From assembly GCA_025056735.1 (NCBI GenBank), contig JANWVR010000021.1, positions 1-39,771 on the forward strand: 39,771 bases of DNA, read 5' to 3'. The DNA is from Saprospiraceae bacterium. Lineage in GTDB: Bacteria; Bacteroidota; Bacteroidia; Chitinophagales; Saprospiraceae. Of the stretch, positions 16,471 to 25,623 are shown piece after piece. The notes under the pieces are model-generated. The model had not been told where the DNA came from. It made no database searches and worked only from the letters and a program-made list of their open reading frames with translations. The number at the start of each line of letters is the position of its first letter. Positions within the stretch are counted from its first letter, which is position 1. Both the position numbers and the translations under genes were made by a program.

Positions 16471-18600
16471 ATGTCCGCCTACGCCCAAAGCATCGCCGCG
16501 GCCTTAGGCATTGGCCCGCGGCAGGTGGCTGCCGTGCTGAGCCTGTTGGAAAACGGCGCCACCATCCCCTTCATCGCGCGCTACCGCAAAGAGGCCACCG
16601 GCTCGTTGGACGAAGTGCAAATCGCCGACATCCAGAGCGCCTACAAACGCCTGCAAGAACTCGATAAGCGCCGCGAAGCCATCCTGCAAAGCATTGAAGA
16701 ACAGGGTAAAATGACACCTGAGCTTCGCGCAGCCATCGAGGCGGCCAGCACCCTGACCGAGCTGGAAGACCTCTATTTGCCCTATCGGCCCAAGCGCAAA
16801 ACGCGCGCCTCTGTCGCCATCGAACGCGGCTTAGAGCCCCTGGCTCGACGCTTGCTGGAGCACCAGGACGCCCCCGACGTTGAAGCCCTTGCCCAGCCCT
16901 TCCTCACCGATGAGGTGCCCACCCTCAAGGATGCGCTGCAAGGCGCCCGCGACATCATCGCCGAATGGGTCAGCGAAGACCGCCCCACGCGCGACCGCGT
17001 GCGCTACCATTTCGAGCGCACCGCCCGCATCGCCGCGCGCGTGGTCAAAGGCAAAGAAACCGACGGCGCTAAGTACCGCGACTACTTCGCCTGGAGCGAG
17101 CCGCTGGCCCAGTGCCCCTCACATCGCCTGCTGGCCATGTTTCGCGGCGAAGACGAGGGCTTCCTGCGCCTGCTCGTAGCCCCCGAAGAGGAAGAAAACG
17201 TTTGCGCCGACCTCGATGCCCTCTGGGTAAAAGGCCGCTCCGCCGCCGCCCAACAGGTGCAGACCGCCGTGCACGACGCGTACAAACGCCTGTTGCAGCC
17301 TTCCATCGAAACGGAATTCCGACACAGCGCCAAAGAACGCGCCGACGCCGAAGCCATCCGCGTCTTCGCTGCCAACCTGCGCCAGCTGCTGCTGGCCGCT
17401 CCGCTGGGCGAACGCCGTGTATTGGCCATAGACCCTGGCTTCCGCACCGGCTGCAAGGTCGTCGTCTTGGACGCCAACGGAAACCTGCTCGAACACACGA
17501 CCATATACCCTCACGAACCGCAGCGACAGGTCGCCGAAAGCCAGAAAACCCTCGCCCATTTAGTAGAGGTTTTCCAGGTGGAGGCTATTGCCGTCGGCGA
17601 CGGCACCGCTGGGCGTGAGACTATGGACCTGCTGCGCGATATGGCCCTTGCCCAAACGATAGACCTCTACCAGGTCAGTGAAGCCGGCGCTTCCATTTAT
17701 TCGGCCTCTGCGGCCGCACGCGAAGAATTGCCCGACCATGACGTTACCGTGCGCGGCGCCGTCAGCATTGGCCGCCGCCTGATGGACCCGCTGGCCGAGT
17801 TGGTCAAAATTGATCCCAAAAGCATCGGCGTAGGTCAGTACCAGCACGACGTCAACCAGACGCTGCTGCGCGAAAGCCTCGACCGCACGGTGGAGTCCTG
17901 CGTCAACGCCGTCGGCGTCAATCTCAACACGGCCAGCAAACACCTGCTCGCCTACGTCTCCGGCCTGGGGCCGACACTGGCCCAAAACATCGTGGCCTAC
18001 CGCGCCGAACACGGCCCGTTCCGCTCGCGCGCCGCATTGAAGAAGGTGCCCCGGCTGGGCGAAAAGGCCTTCGAGCAATGCGCCGGCTTCCTGCGCATCC
18101 GCAACGGCGACCACCCGTTGGACAACACCGGCGTACACCCGGAGCGCTACGCCTTAGTGGAGAAAATGGCGCGCGACCTGGGCTGCACCGTAGCCGACCT
18201 GATTGCCAACAAAGCCCTGCGACAGCGCATTGACCCAAAGCGCTACGTCGGCGGCGACGTGGGCCTACCTACCCTTCAGGACATCCTGCGCGAATTGGAC
18301 AAGCCCGGCCTCGACCCCCGCGGCAGCGCCCAACCCGTCGAATTCGCCGACGTGCGCAGCATCGAAGACCTGACGCCCGGCATGGTGCTGCCCGGCATCG
18401 TTACCAACATCACCAACTTCGGCGTCTTCGTGGACATCGGTATCAAAGCCAGCGGCTTAGTGCACATCTCCCAGCTGGCCGACCGCTTTGTGCGCAACCC
18501 GGCCGACGTGGTCAAGCTCCGCCAGACCGTGCGCGTGCGCGTGCTGGAAGTGGACGTAGAGCGCCAGCGCGTCGCCCTCTCCATGCGCGGCCTAAAGTAG
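16471..18600 (+). CDS. tex: Tex-family RNA-binding transcription accessory protein
   Basis: A 709-residue Tex protein, a cytosolic nucleic-acid-binding factor linked to transcription and RNA processing. The N-terminal helical region (IPFIARYRKEATGSLDEVQI, the most conserved family stretch) is followed by a YqgF/RNase H-like domain (VLAIDPGFRTGCKVVVLDANG), helix-hairpin-helix repeats (SGLGPTLAQNIVAYR, KKVPRLGEKAFEQCAGFLRI) and a C-terminal S1 domain (VLPGIVTNITNFGVFVDIGI, then SGLVHISQLADRFV). It is slightly shorter than the ~750-780 residues of many Tex proteins because little follows S1. The ATG touches the accC stop, so translation is probably coupled to the acc genes. Palindromes begin right at its stop codon. 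Confidence 0.95.
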   Translation: MSAYAQSIAAALGIGPRQVAAVLSLLENGATIPFIARYRKEATGSLDEVQIADIQSAYKRLQELDKRREAILQSIEEQGKMTPELRAAIEAASTLTELEDLYLPYRPKRKTRASVAIERGLEPLARRLLEHQDAPDVEALAQPFLTDEVPTLKDALQGARDIIAEWVSEDRPTRDRVRYHFERTARIAARVVKGKETDGAKYRDYFAWSEPLAQCPSHRLLAMFRGEDEGFLRLLVAPEEEENVCADLDALWVKGRSAAAQQVQTAVHDAYKRLLQPSIETEFRHSAKERADAEAIRVFAANLRQLLLAAPLGERRVLAIDPGFRTGCKVVVLDANGNLLEHTTIYPHEPQRQVAESQKTLAHLVEVFQVEAIAVGDGTAGRETMDLLRDMALAQTIDLYQVSEAGASIYSASAAAREELPDHDVTVRGAVSIGRRLMDPLAELVKIDPKSIGVGQYQHDVNQTLLRESLDRTVESCVNAVGVNLNTASKHLLAYVSGLGPTLAQNIVAYRAEHGPFRSRAALKKVPRLGEKAFEQCAGFLRIRNGDHPLDNTGVHPERYALVEKMARDLGCTVADLIANKALRQRIDPKRYVGGDVGLPTLQDILRELDKPGLDPRGSAQPVEFADVRSIEDLTPGMVLPGIVTNITNFGVFVDIGIKASGLVHISQLADRFVRNPADVVKLRQTVRVRVLEVDVERQRVALSMRGLK

Positions 18601-18795
18601 CGGCCAAACTTGTTTGGCCCCACAAAGTAACGGCCAAACTCGTTTGGCCACCTGTGAAGCAACGTCCAAACTCGTTTGGCCACCTGAAAAACCGTCGCCC
18701 CGCATTCCCCCATACGCACGCTGGCGAACATAACTCACCAGCGCGTCCCCTGTCCATGTATAGCCTGAAATGGCAGCCAAACAAGTTTGGCTGCC
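18601..18795. repeat. Cluster of four palindromic repeats
   Basis: Three near-identical palindromes follow the tex stop at 30-32 base spacing: CGGCCAAACTTGTTTGGCC (18601-18619), CGGCCAAACTCGTTTGGCC (18631-18649) and CGTCCAAACTCGTTTGGCC (18663-18681). Spacers between them are similar (ccacaaagtaa, acctgtgaagcaa). A fourth, longer palindrome with the same core (CCAAACAAGTTTGG) spans 18772-18795. Each would form a stable hairpin in RNA of either strand, but no T-run follows, so they are not simple terminators. They resemble REP-like intergenic repeats or a multi-site operator. Confidence 0.75.
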
Positions 18796-18803
18796 ACAGA
18801 AAG

Positions 18804-18832
18804 AAAAAGCCCCTCCCACGTTTGGGAGGGGC
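18804..18832 (-). terminator. Terminator of the giant surface-protein gene
   Basis: Reverse strand: GCCCCTCCC (18832-18824) pairs perfectly with GGGAGGGGC (18817-18809), with a six-base loop and TTTTTCTT following. It lies about 100 bases past the stop of the gene ending at 18932. Confidence 0.8.
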
Positions 18833-18931
18833 CACCTCAAAGACTGATCTTACCATGAGATAAAACCTTTGAGGCTCATCATCGTCGTGCGAACGTCATG
18901 TGCGTGTCGAGGGCGAGGGCCGGGTAGGGCC

Positions 18932-21900
18932 TCACCGGGTAAGGATCATTTTGCGCGTAGCGCTGCCAAAAGGCGTGTTAAGGGTGTAGGAGAAGGTGTT
19001 TCCGCCGCCGAGCAGCGCGCGCTCCACGAATACGGTGTTGTATCCGCGTGGGTAGGAGGCTGTTTTCGTGAATACGAGGCGTCCCATTTCGTCGTGGAGC
19101 ATGAGTGTGGCTTCGGCGGCTTCGGGCAGGTAGAAGCCGATTTGCGTTTTATTGACCCACGGGTTGGGCGTGTTTTGATAGAGTTCGAAGGGCAGGCCGG
19201 CAACGACGCTTTCGCTGCCGTTTCGGAAGCGCAGGCCGACGTCGAAGCGTTCACCGCTGTGTGCGTCGGGATAGGCCTCGGCGCGGGTGATGCTGTTGGA
19301 AAGGCGCAGCATTTGGCTCAGCTGGCCGGCAGCCCGGGCGCGCAGGCGCAAGGTAAATGCGGGCTGGCCAGCGTCTACGGGGACGTCCACGGCAGCCGTG
19401 ATGGCTTTTTTGTCCGGGAAGTGGGCGAAGTGCTCGGCGGCGGCGCCTTCGATGCCCAGACATTCCAGATCCCGATATTGCAGCGTCAGCTGATAGCCGG
19501 AAATGGCTTCGGAGGCGGAGAAAGTAGCAGAGAAATATTCTCCTGCTTTCACGTACCGATCGTCGGTGTCGAGCAGCCAGGCGCCGGCAGTGCGGTCGTC
19601 GGCGAATGTGGCGCTGTTGGCGACGGCTGTGTTGTTCAGGTCTCCTACCTTTACAGCTACGAAGTCGTCTTTCAGGCGGTGTGTCTGGAAGTTCCACACC
19701 GATTTACTTTCCGGAAATACCTCTTTCCACGGGTTGCTCGGGTCGGGGAATGAGTAGGCTTTGTCTATGAAGCGCCAGCTGGTGTTCTCGGGCAGGTCGG
19801 TGTAGATGCCCAGGATGAGTTTGCGCAGTTCTAAGATGTCGTAGGTCGTTACGCTCTGGCTGTTGTTGACATCGGCGGCGATGAACTGGTAAGGAGATGT
19901 AAACGGCTCTAAACCAAGGATATGCTTGTTGATGAGCACCAAGTCAAACGTCGAGACGCCGTTGAGCGGGTCATTGTCTTTGACGGGTGTCAGCGTGTAG
20001 TTGACGGCAATTGGTATGGCGTTGTCGAACCTGTATTGTCCTTCGCTGTCGGTAGTTTGCTGTTTGCTGATGGGCGGAGCGCTGCCCTGAATGGTCTGGC
20101 AGACGATGCCTACCTGTGCGTCTTCCAACCCTGAGCCGTCGGCGGTGAGCACAGCGCCGGCCACGGTGGCCTGGCTGTTGTTGCAATTGTTGTCGTTGTT
20201 CTGGACGTGGATGAAGGTTTCGCAGAAGTCGGCATTGCCCTCAAGGTCCCTGGCCCACACTTCGACGAGTTGGAAGCCCAGTTCGGTGCAGTCGAACGAA
20301 AGGCTGGTCTGAGGTGCTCCGTTGGAGAGCAGCGGAAAGCCTTTTCCTTGGCCTTTTTTGCGGATGCCGTAGACTAAGCGGTGGGCAGGCGTACTGTTGT
20401 CCGAAGCCGTCTGGACGAACAATTGGTGTCCTACGGTGAGGGATTTATTGGCGCCGATATTGCCGCTGAGGCCGTTGGCGCATACAATGGTGGGCGCTTT
20501 GCAATCTCGGATGGTGAACATGTATTCGCACATCTGCTCGTTACCGCAACCGTCAGAGATGAACCATTTGATCTTATGGGTGCCGTAGGGGAGTTGCGGG
20601 GCAACGAACGCATTAGGTTGGGCTGCTGTGCTCCAGCGCACGAAGGCGGTGCGGTTTTCATCGCCAGCGCGCGTCTCCAGCACAAAGCGGTACTTGTGCT
20701 CGACCGGTACGGAGCGCCGGTCAAAGATGCGCGCAATGCCGCCGGTGAAGTTCGGATTGCTGGCGTTGTTGTAGTAAACAATTCCGGCATCCGAGTGCTG
20801 GTTAGTTACTACAGTTTCCATCGAGCCGTTGCCGTCTAAGTCTAAGAAGAGCTGATAGCGGAACGTCAGGTTGGCCTTGGAGCAGTCGTCGGTGGCGGTG
20901 ATGCGGAGCTCTACGGGCGCTTCCGACATGTCGTTGGAGAGCGTTTTGACGTCCAACCAGTAGTTCTGGTTCCACAGGTTGTTGTCGTTGTCCGTCATAT
21001 CGCAAATTTCTTGGGGAACAGCGGAGCAGTCCAGCACGATAGGCTTTTGGCCGTCGGCGATGCGGATGAGTTGCTTGTACTCGTAGCAGTTGACGCTCTC
21101 CGACCAGTATTGGCTGAAGTTGGTGGGCTGGGCGTCGTTGGCTGTGATTTTGACCACGGTGGGCGCCCAGGGGAACAGTGTGCCTGGAGCCGATACGACT
21201 GGCCCGGCCAGGTTAGAGGCGTGGTCGAGTTGCGGGTGCGGGTTTGGGTTGGGCACCTGCGTGCAGCCCTTGTTGGGGTCGAAGGCACACCAGTTGATGA
21301 TCCGCCAGGTGCGTTCGATTTGCTGACAGGCCCCGGGCACGAGCGTGAAATACTGGTCGGTGTGCGATATACCGATCGTCTCGCAATCGGCGGCAAAGAA
21401 GGTGGGCTGGCCAAAGTCGGCCGTGCCGTTGCAGCTGTTCAGGATGACGTCGTTCGGGAAGCGCACGTAGTAGTGCTGGCGGTAGTTGACCACGATGCGC
21501 TGCGAGCAGGTACTCGTCAGGCCATGGCAATCGCGCGCCTGGAAGAAACGCGTGATCGTGCCCTTGGAGCACAGGGTATCGAACTGGCTCCAATTGACCG
21601 ATGCTTCGAAGGCCGTATCGGCGCAGCAGTTGTCGGCTGCGGTGGCCATGCCGTACGTACAGAGGCTGGCGTCAAAGTCCTCGCAACTGACCGTTACGTT
21701 GGCTGGCGGCACACACACGGGCCGGAGTTTGTCGTCCACGAGCACCTTGACGGCGCAATCGTTGGAGCGCGCCTCCAGCTGACTAAGGCCAATGGAACCC
21801 GACGGCACGGGCACGTCGTACACGCGCAAAACGACATCAATCGTTTTGCCTACATCTTCGCAGCAAAACCTCACCTGGTCGTGGAATTGCGCGTGGGTCT

Positions 21901-23899
21901 GGCAGCTATTGGCCTCCAACCGCCGGGCTTTGAAATACACCGGGCCACAGTTGTCGTAAGAGCCGGTGTTGAACGTCGAGGCGTTGACTAAGCTTGCCCC
22001 GTTGATGCCTAAAGAGACCTGCGTTACTTCGATGCAGGCTGCCACAGGCGGCACTAAATCCATCACAGACAGCGTGAAAGTACACGAGCTGGCGGCGCCG
22101 CAAACGTCTTCGCTGAAGTACTGCACCGTGTGCTGGCCCACCGGCAGGCAGGGTGTCTGGCCAAAGACGGCCAGCGTGTCCTTTTTGAGGGGGCTGTTGG
22201 CCGGAAAATTCGACAATTGCGCACTGACGCCGACCTGGCTTATCACATTACCCGTGATCAGGTCTCGAATCTGGATAATGGCCGAGGCATCGCGAATGCG
22301 GCTACAGGCATCCTCGATGACCACATCGGGCAGGTCCACTGTGGCGCAGCATGCCAGAGGGTCTGTGCTCACGGTCAGGTTGCCCGGGCACTGTATTACA
22401 GGGCCTTTGTTGTCTATGGCATAAATGACCTGTGTGTGTTCGATAGAAGCCGGCGAAGCGCCTGGGCAGGCGTTGTTAAGCAATTGCCATTTGCGCACAA
22501 TGGCGTATTCACCATCGCATTTGAAACTCAGCTGGTCGCTGAAAAGAACCCCAATGCCGCAGTTGTAAGGTGCGGTGAGGTAGAAGGTAACTCCGTTGAA
22601 AGTGTAAGAAGGAGCGCCTACAGTGGCGGGGTCTGTCATTGAGTTGTCACAGCTAACCGTTACGTTGGAGGGCAGCGTCAGGTCTTGCGCGCGCAGACGC
22701 TTGAAGTACAGGAACTGCACACAAGTAGAGGTATTTCCGTAGGCATCCGCGGCCGTCCAGGTGCGGCGGACGTATCCGGTTAGGTCTGTCTGGCCCTGGA
22801 ATGTTTCATTACAGCCCACATTCACCCACACATCCTGGTACGTCAGCGTTGTGGGTGTGCAATTGTCCACGGCGATGGGGCGCGCCCCCGGCACTTTGAG
22901 CACGGTATCCAAATAGCCTGGTGTGAAGTTGGTCACCAAACAAGGCAGTGTGATGTTTTGGCAGGAGGCAAATACCGGCGGGAGCGCATCGCTGACGATG
23001 GCCGTGGTGATGCAGAAATTGGCGGAGCAGTTCTCGCGGACGCGCACGGTCAGCGGGATGCCGAAGTGCTGTGCCGTTACGGTGTTACCGAGGTTTTGGC
23101 CCGAGGGGGTAAAGATGGTTACGGTGTAGAGGTCATCCAAGACATCGCCTTCCAGCGCCATATCAGGCGTAACGATGACTGGGCAGCTGGGCGGCGCCGA
23201 AATGCGCACGGTATCGTTACAAGCCATAGCGCCGGGGGTAGCATAAGTCAGCATCACCTGGTCGGAGGCTGCTGGGCAAGGGCCGGGCGGGTCGTTGGTC
23301 GTCAGGGTAAGGGTGATAGAACCCTTAAAGCCCGCAGGAGGGATATAGGTAGCGTTGAGCATTTGCGGGTTGGGTGCAAACGTGCCGCCGGGCACGGAGG
23401 CGCTCCAGGTGGCGCTGGTGGCTGAGCCGCCGATGGCGCCATTCAATGGATGCGAGGCACCAACGCATAGGGCCCTGTCTGGCCCGGCATTGGCCGTAGC
23501 GGGTTGGTGAATTTGGACGCTGACGGTGGCTGAAGCCGTGGCGCCCGTTCCATCCGTAACCGTTACACCATATGTGCCGCTATGTGCGGTGGTTGTGTTG
23601 GCGCGCGCAGGGTTCTGCGCAGACGAAGTGAAGCCGGCTGGCCCGCTCCAGGCAAACGTCAACGGCGGCGTGCCGTTGGTTACCGTAGCGGTCAGGTTGA
23701 GCGTTGTGCCGGCACACAGCGGCCCATTAGAAGTGGCCGAAACGCTGAGTGCCTGGGCTCTGGCCGCAAGCAGTGGCCCATGTCGAAGTGTAGGGCCAGT
23801 AGCAAAGCCGTGCACGACCCACAGCGCGCACAAAGCAAGGGCGACCCAAAGCAGGCGGGGGAATAGGGTCTGGCTGAAAAACCGATTAAGCGTTCGCAT
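18932..23899 (-). CDS. Giant surface protein with dockerin-like and T9SS sorting domains
   Basis: A 1655-residue exported protein. A signal/anchor (LLWVALALCALWVVHGFA, about 17-34) is followed by an Ig/PKD-like domain (about 51-130, AWSGPAGFTSSAQNP), then a long series of cysteine-rich beta domains of HYR type marked by phrases such as PPVFASCQNITLPC, GPVIQCPGNLTVSTDP and RPVCVPPANVTVSCEDF. Near residues 1330-1430 a carboxypeptidase-like beta domain leads into two dockerin-like helices (GVSTFDLVLINKHILG and SVTTYDILELRKLILG), each with Asp-rich calcium loops. The last ~85 residues (FELYQNTPNPWVNKTQIGFY to the end) are a type A sorting domain for type IX secretion. Likely a surface adhesin or scaffold; the ligand is unknown. 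Confidence 0.88.
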   Translation of the reverse strand: MRTLNRFFSQTLFPRLLWVALALCALWVVHGFATGPTLRHGPLLAARAQALSVSATSNGPLCAGTTLNLTATVTNGTPPLTFAWSGPAGFTSSAQNPARANTTTAHSGTYGVTVTDGTGATASATVSVQIHQPATANAGPDRALCVGASHPLNGAIGGSATSATWSASVPGGTFAPNPQMLNATYIPPAGFKGSITLTLTTNDPPGPCPAASDQVMLTYATPGAMACNDTVRISAPPSCPVIVTPDMALEGDVLDDLYTVTIFTPSGQNLGNTVTAQHFGIPLTVRVRENCSANFCITTAIVSDALPPVFASCQNITLPCLVTNFTPGYLDTVLKVPGARPIAVDNCTPTTLTYQDVWVNVGCNETFQGQTDLTGYVRRTWTAADAYGNTSTCVQFLYFKRLRAQDLTLPSNVTVSCDNSMTDPATVGAPSYTFNGVTFYLTAPYNCGIGVLFSDQLSFKCDGEYAIVRKWQLLNNACPGASPASIEHTQVIYAIDNKGPVIQCPGNLTVSTDPLACCATVDLPDVVIEDACSRIRDASAIIQIRDLITGNVISQVGVSAQLSNFPANSPLKKDTLAVFGQTPCLPVGQHTVQYFSEDVCGAASSCTFTLSVMDLVPPVAACIEVTQVSLGINGASLVNASTFNTGSYDNCGPVYFKARRLEANSCQTHAQFHDQVRFCCEDVGKTIDVVLRVYDVPVPSGSIGLSQLEARSNDCAVKVLVDDKLRPVCVPPANVTVSCEDFDASLCTYGMATAADNCCADTAFEASVNWSQFDTLCSKGTITRFFQARDCHGLTSTCSQRIVVNYRQHYYVRFPNDVILNSCNGTADFGQPTFFAADCETIGISHTDQYFTLVPGACQQIERTWRIINWCAFDPNKGCTQVPNPNPHPQLDHASNLAGPVVSAPGTLFPWAPTVVKITANDAQPTNFSQYWSESVNCYEYKQLIRIADGQKPIVLDCSAVPQEICDMTDNDNNLWNQNYWLDVKTLSNDMSEAPVELRITATDDCSKANLTFRYQLFLDLDGNGSMETVVTNQHSDAGIVYYNNASNPNFTGGIARIFDRRSVPVEHKYRFVLETRAGDENRTAFVRWSTAAQPNAFVAPQLPYGTHKIKWFISDGCGNEQMCEYMFTIRDCKAPTIVCANGLSGNIGANKSLTVGHQLFVQTASDNSTPAHRLVYGIRKKGQGKGFPLLSNGAPQTSLSFDCTELGFQLVEVWARDLEGNADFCETFIHVQNNDNNCNNSQATVAGAVLTADGSGLEDAQVGIVCQTIQGSAPPISKQQTTDSEGQYRFDNAIPIAVNYTLTPVKDNDPLNGVSTFDLVLINKHILGLEPFTSPYQFIAADVNNSQSVTTYDILELRKLILGIYTDLPENTSWRFIDKAYSFPDPSNPWKEVFPESKSVWNFQTHRLKDDFVAVKVGDLNNTAVANSATFADDRTAGAWLLDTDDRYVKAGEYFSATFSASEAISGYQLTLQYRDLECLGIEGAAAEHFAHFPDKKAITAAVDVPVDAGQPAFTLRLRARAAGQLSQMLRLSNSITRAEAYPDAHSGERFDVGLRFRNGSESVVAGLPFELYQNTPNPWVNKTQIGFYLPEAAEATLMLHDEMGRLVFTKTASYPRGYNTVFVERALLGGGNTFSYTLNTPFGSATRKMILTR

Positions 23900-24172
23900 G
23901 ATACAGTGGATGATTTAGAAAATGATTAGTGAATGAGTGATTGAGTGCCGTTTGTAACTCATTGCATCCTCCGGCCATTCCGGAGAATAGGAGGGATTGC
24001 TCCGGCCTTCTGCCAGAGCGTAGCGATTTGAGGGATATCTTCAGAGCACCTCGTCCGGCGCGCTTTACGAAGACGCTAAGCGTCCGAATAATCGGTTCTT
24101 AGAAAAAATTGGCCCATCGAGGGAACGCCGGGTTTCGGCAATTTACTGAAATCAGGCCAACCCTGACAGGCC
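23900..24172. other. Intergenic stretch without a gene
   Basis: Between the starts/ends of two leftward genes. It carries near-repeats of ATCACTCATTCACT type just upstream of the giant gene (reverse strand) and a short GACGC-taa-GCGTC hairpin near 24072. I see no TAnnTTTG box, so the promoter of the giant gene is undefined. Confidence 0.4.
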
Positions 24173-24592
24173 CTAAAATTCTACAAGAAAATAGGACCCT
24201 GAGTCCCAGACTTGATACACACCCGGGCGAATGGTTCGCTCGGCTATTTTCAGCCCTGGCAGCAGCCGATAGGGCACGATGTAGGGCTCCAACACCTGAA
24301 AAAGCATCCAGGGAAAGTGCTCCTCTACAATGGCTGCACTTAGAGAAGTCTTCTCAAATTCAAAGCGCAGCCTGCCCACGTTGGTTACGCTCAACCAGGC
24401 CCTCAGGTAGGGGCAGGGTACATGCGGATGTCCGCCATCGCGATACGCCATTACCCGACAGATACCCACTCCGCTACAGTTGGCGCTGGGCGAGCCTAAG
24501 ATCACATCCGTTCGTATCCGTTGCAATGCCTTCGGGGTCGAGCGTCGTTGTTGTCCTACTTCTGATGTTGTTCTCATCGCACCGTATGTCAT
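24173..24592 (-). CDS. Uncharacterised small protein with Cys motif
   Basis: A 139-residue protein without a signal peptide or membrane segment. Its most distinctive stretch is DVILGSPSANCSGVGICRVM (29-48), with two cysteines six apart, followed by another Cys at 60 and a second half rich in aromatic and Pro residues. I have the impression that a GSPSxxCxGxGICR pattern recurs in Bacteroidota proteins but cannot name a family. The open frame continues upstream to 24712; I prefer the ATG at 24592 (or 24577) because a CACTTTTG promoter-like box lies upstream of it near 24648-24655. Codon use and the coherent C terminus (GVYQVWDSGSYFLVEF) support a real gene. Confidence 0.6.
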   Translation of the reverse strand: MTYGAMRTTSEVGQQRRSTPKALQRIRTDVILGSPSANCSGVGICRVMAYRDGGHPHVPCPYLRAWLSVTNVGRLRFEFEKTSLSAAIVEEHFPWMLFQVLEPYIVPYRLLPGLKIAERTIRPGVYQVWDSGSYFLVEF

Positions 24593-24794
24593 GATCGTGA
24601 AAAAAAAGTTTGAAAGTGGAGAGAAGGGATTACCGTCCGTTTGATGAGACAAAAGTGCAGGCGCTCGAAAGCCGCCGCTAAGACAGATTGCGCATTTTGG
24701 CAACCCTCGCAAAAGGTAAAAAAGAGATAGATTAAAATATACAATCTTCTATTTTACAGACTTTTATGATCTTTTAAATTGATGCGAAAACGCT

Positions 24795-24836
24795 CTTTAG
24801 ACCGGGCTTCTTGCAGAGCAATAAGCCGTTCTAAAG
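24795..24836. other. Nested stem-loop between divergent genes
   Basis: In an AT-rich gap (24593-24960), CTTTAGA (24795) pairs with TCTAAAG and, inside it, GGCTT pairs with AAGCC around a 13-base loop. It could be an operator or an RNA hairpin. On the forward strand TATCTTCG near 24890-24897 is a plausible promoter box for the gene at 24961. Confidence 0.35.
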
Positions 24837-24960
24837 ACGATAAATGACGCATTTGTTACCCTTGATGACTGGAAGAAGAATTGTCCGGCCTATCTTCGCA
24901 CAGGCGCCTTAAGCCTGGCTTCGGACTTACTAGGAAATTGTTCACCACACCCATTACATC

Positions 24961-25332
24961 ATGCGCACGTTCTTTTTTATTGGCGTAGTCCTATGGGCTT
25001 TTTTGCCGGGCAAGGGCCAGGCTCAGACGCCTCGAGAAATCATGTCTATCGTCATTTATGAGCCGCAGCAAGTCGCTGGGGAGTCATTCATTTTGGTAAC
25101 ACACGCAGACGGAACACAGAAGAAGTACCTGTTGAGAGACCGCACATGGTGGTTGGGCGCCCGGCAAACCTCCCTCATCGAGAACGAGGCGATTATCGTG
25201 CGCGTATTCGCGGAGTACTTCGCGCAGGGCTGGGAAGTCTTTTCTGTGAGCGAAAAATTCTTCCGAGTTTCCAATCTGGAGAGGGAGCGCTACTTTACGC
25301 GCTATCTGCTTGCCAGACCCAAAACGAATTAA
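24961..25332 (+). CDS. Small secreted protein of unknown function
   Basis: A 123-residue protein with a signal peptide (MRTFFFIGVVLWAFLPGKGQ, cleavage likely after AQA). The mature part is ~100 residues with alternating beta-like segments (SIVIYEPQQ, ESFILVTHADG, YLLRDRTWW) and a C-terminal half NEAIIVRVFAEYFAQGWEVFSVSEKFF. The phrase 'ALFAEYFAQGWEVF' style recalls small Bacteroidota exported proteins in which a hydrophobic helix precedes a Trp, but I do not recognise a family. It stands alone, divergent from the gene at 24592. The gap from 25333 to 25572 shows no gene or terminator. Confidence 0.65.
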   Translation: MRTFFFIGVVLWAFLPGKGQAQTPREIMSIVIYEPQQVAGESFILVTHADGTQKKYLLRDRTWWLGARQTSLIENEAIIVRVFAEYFAQGWEVFSVSEKFFRVSNLERERYFTRYLLARPKTN

Positions 25333-25572
25333 GCCGCTGATCTCTCGCGCGAATGAGGCACTCTGCCTTCCTCAAGCCTGTTGTGTCCAACGTATCAAGT
25401 ACCCGACTCCTCAGGGCGTCGTTCGAGGGCATGGCTTTTCCCCGCGCTTCGCATACCTCCCATAGGCCATTCCGTCTGAGGGCAGCTGCACGATGCGCCC
25501 GCAGCAAGAGAGTCTGTTGCCTCAGGAGGGCTGTTCTTGCTCAACGTCAGGTCTATCCTTCTATTAGCCATC

Positions 25573-25602
25573 CATTGCAATGCTCGCTACCGTGTACCTT
25601 TG
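25573..25602 (+). promoter_or_regulatory. pheS promoter
   Basis: ATTG (25573-25576), 18 bases, TACCTTTG (25595-25602). It lies inside the longer open frame and sets the start of pheS at 25624. Confidence 0.55.
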
Positions 25603-25623
25603 TTGCGAATAAAAATCATACGC

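Noticed and set aside
18601..18681. CRISPR-like array
   Set aside because: Repeats are perfect palindromes with 11-13 base similar spacers and no cas genes; this is not a CRISPR layout.
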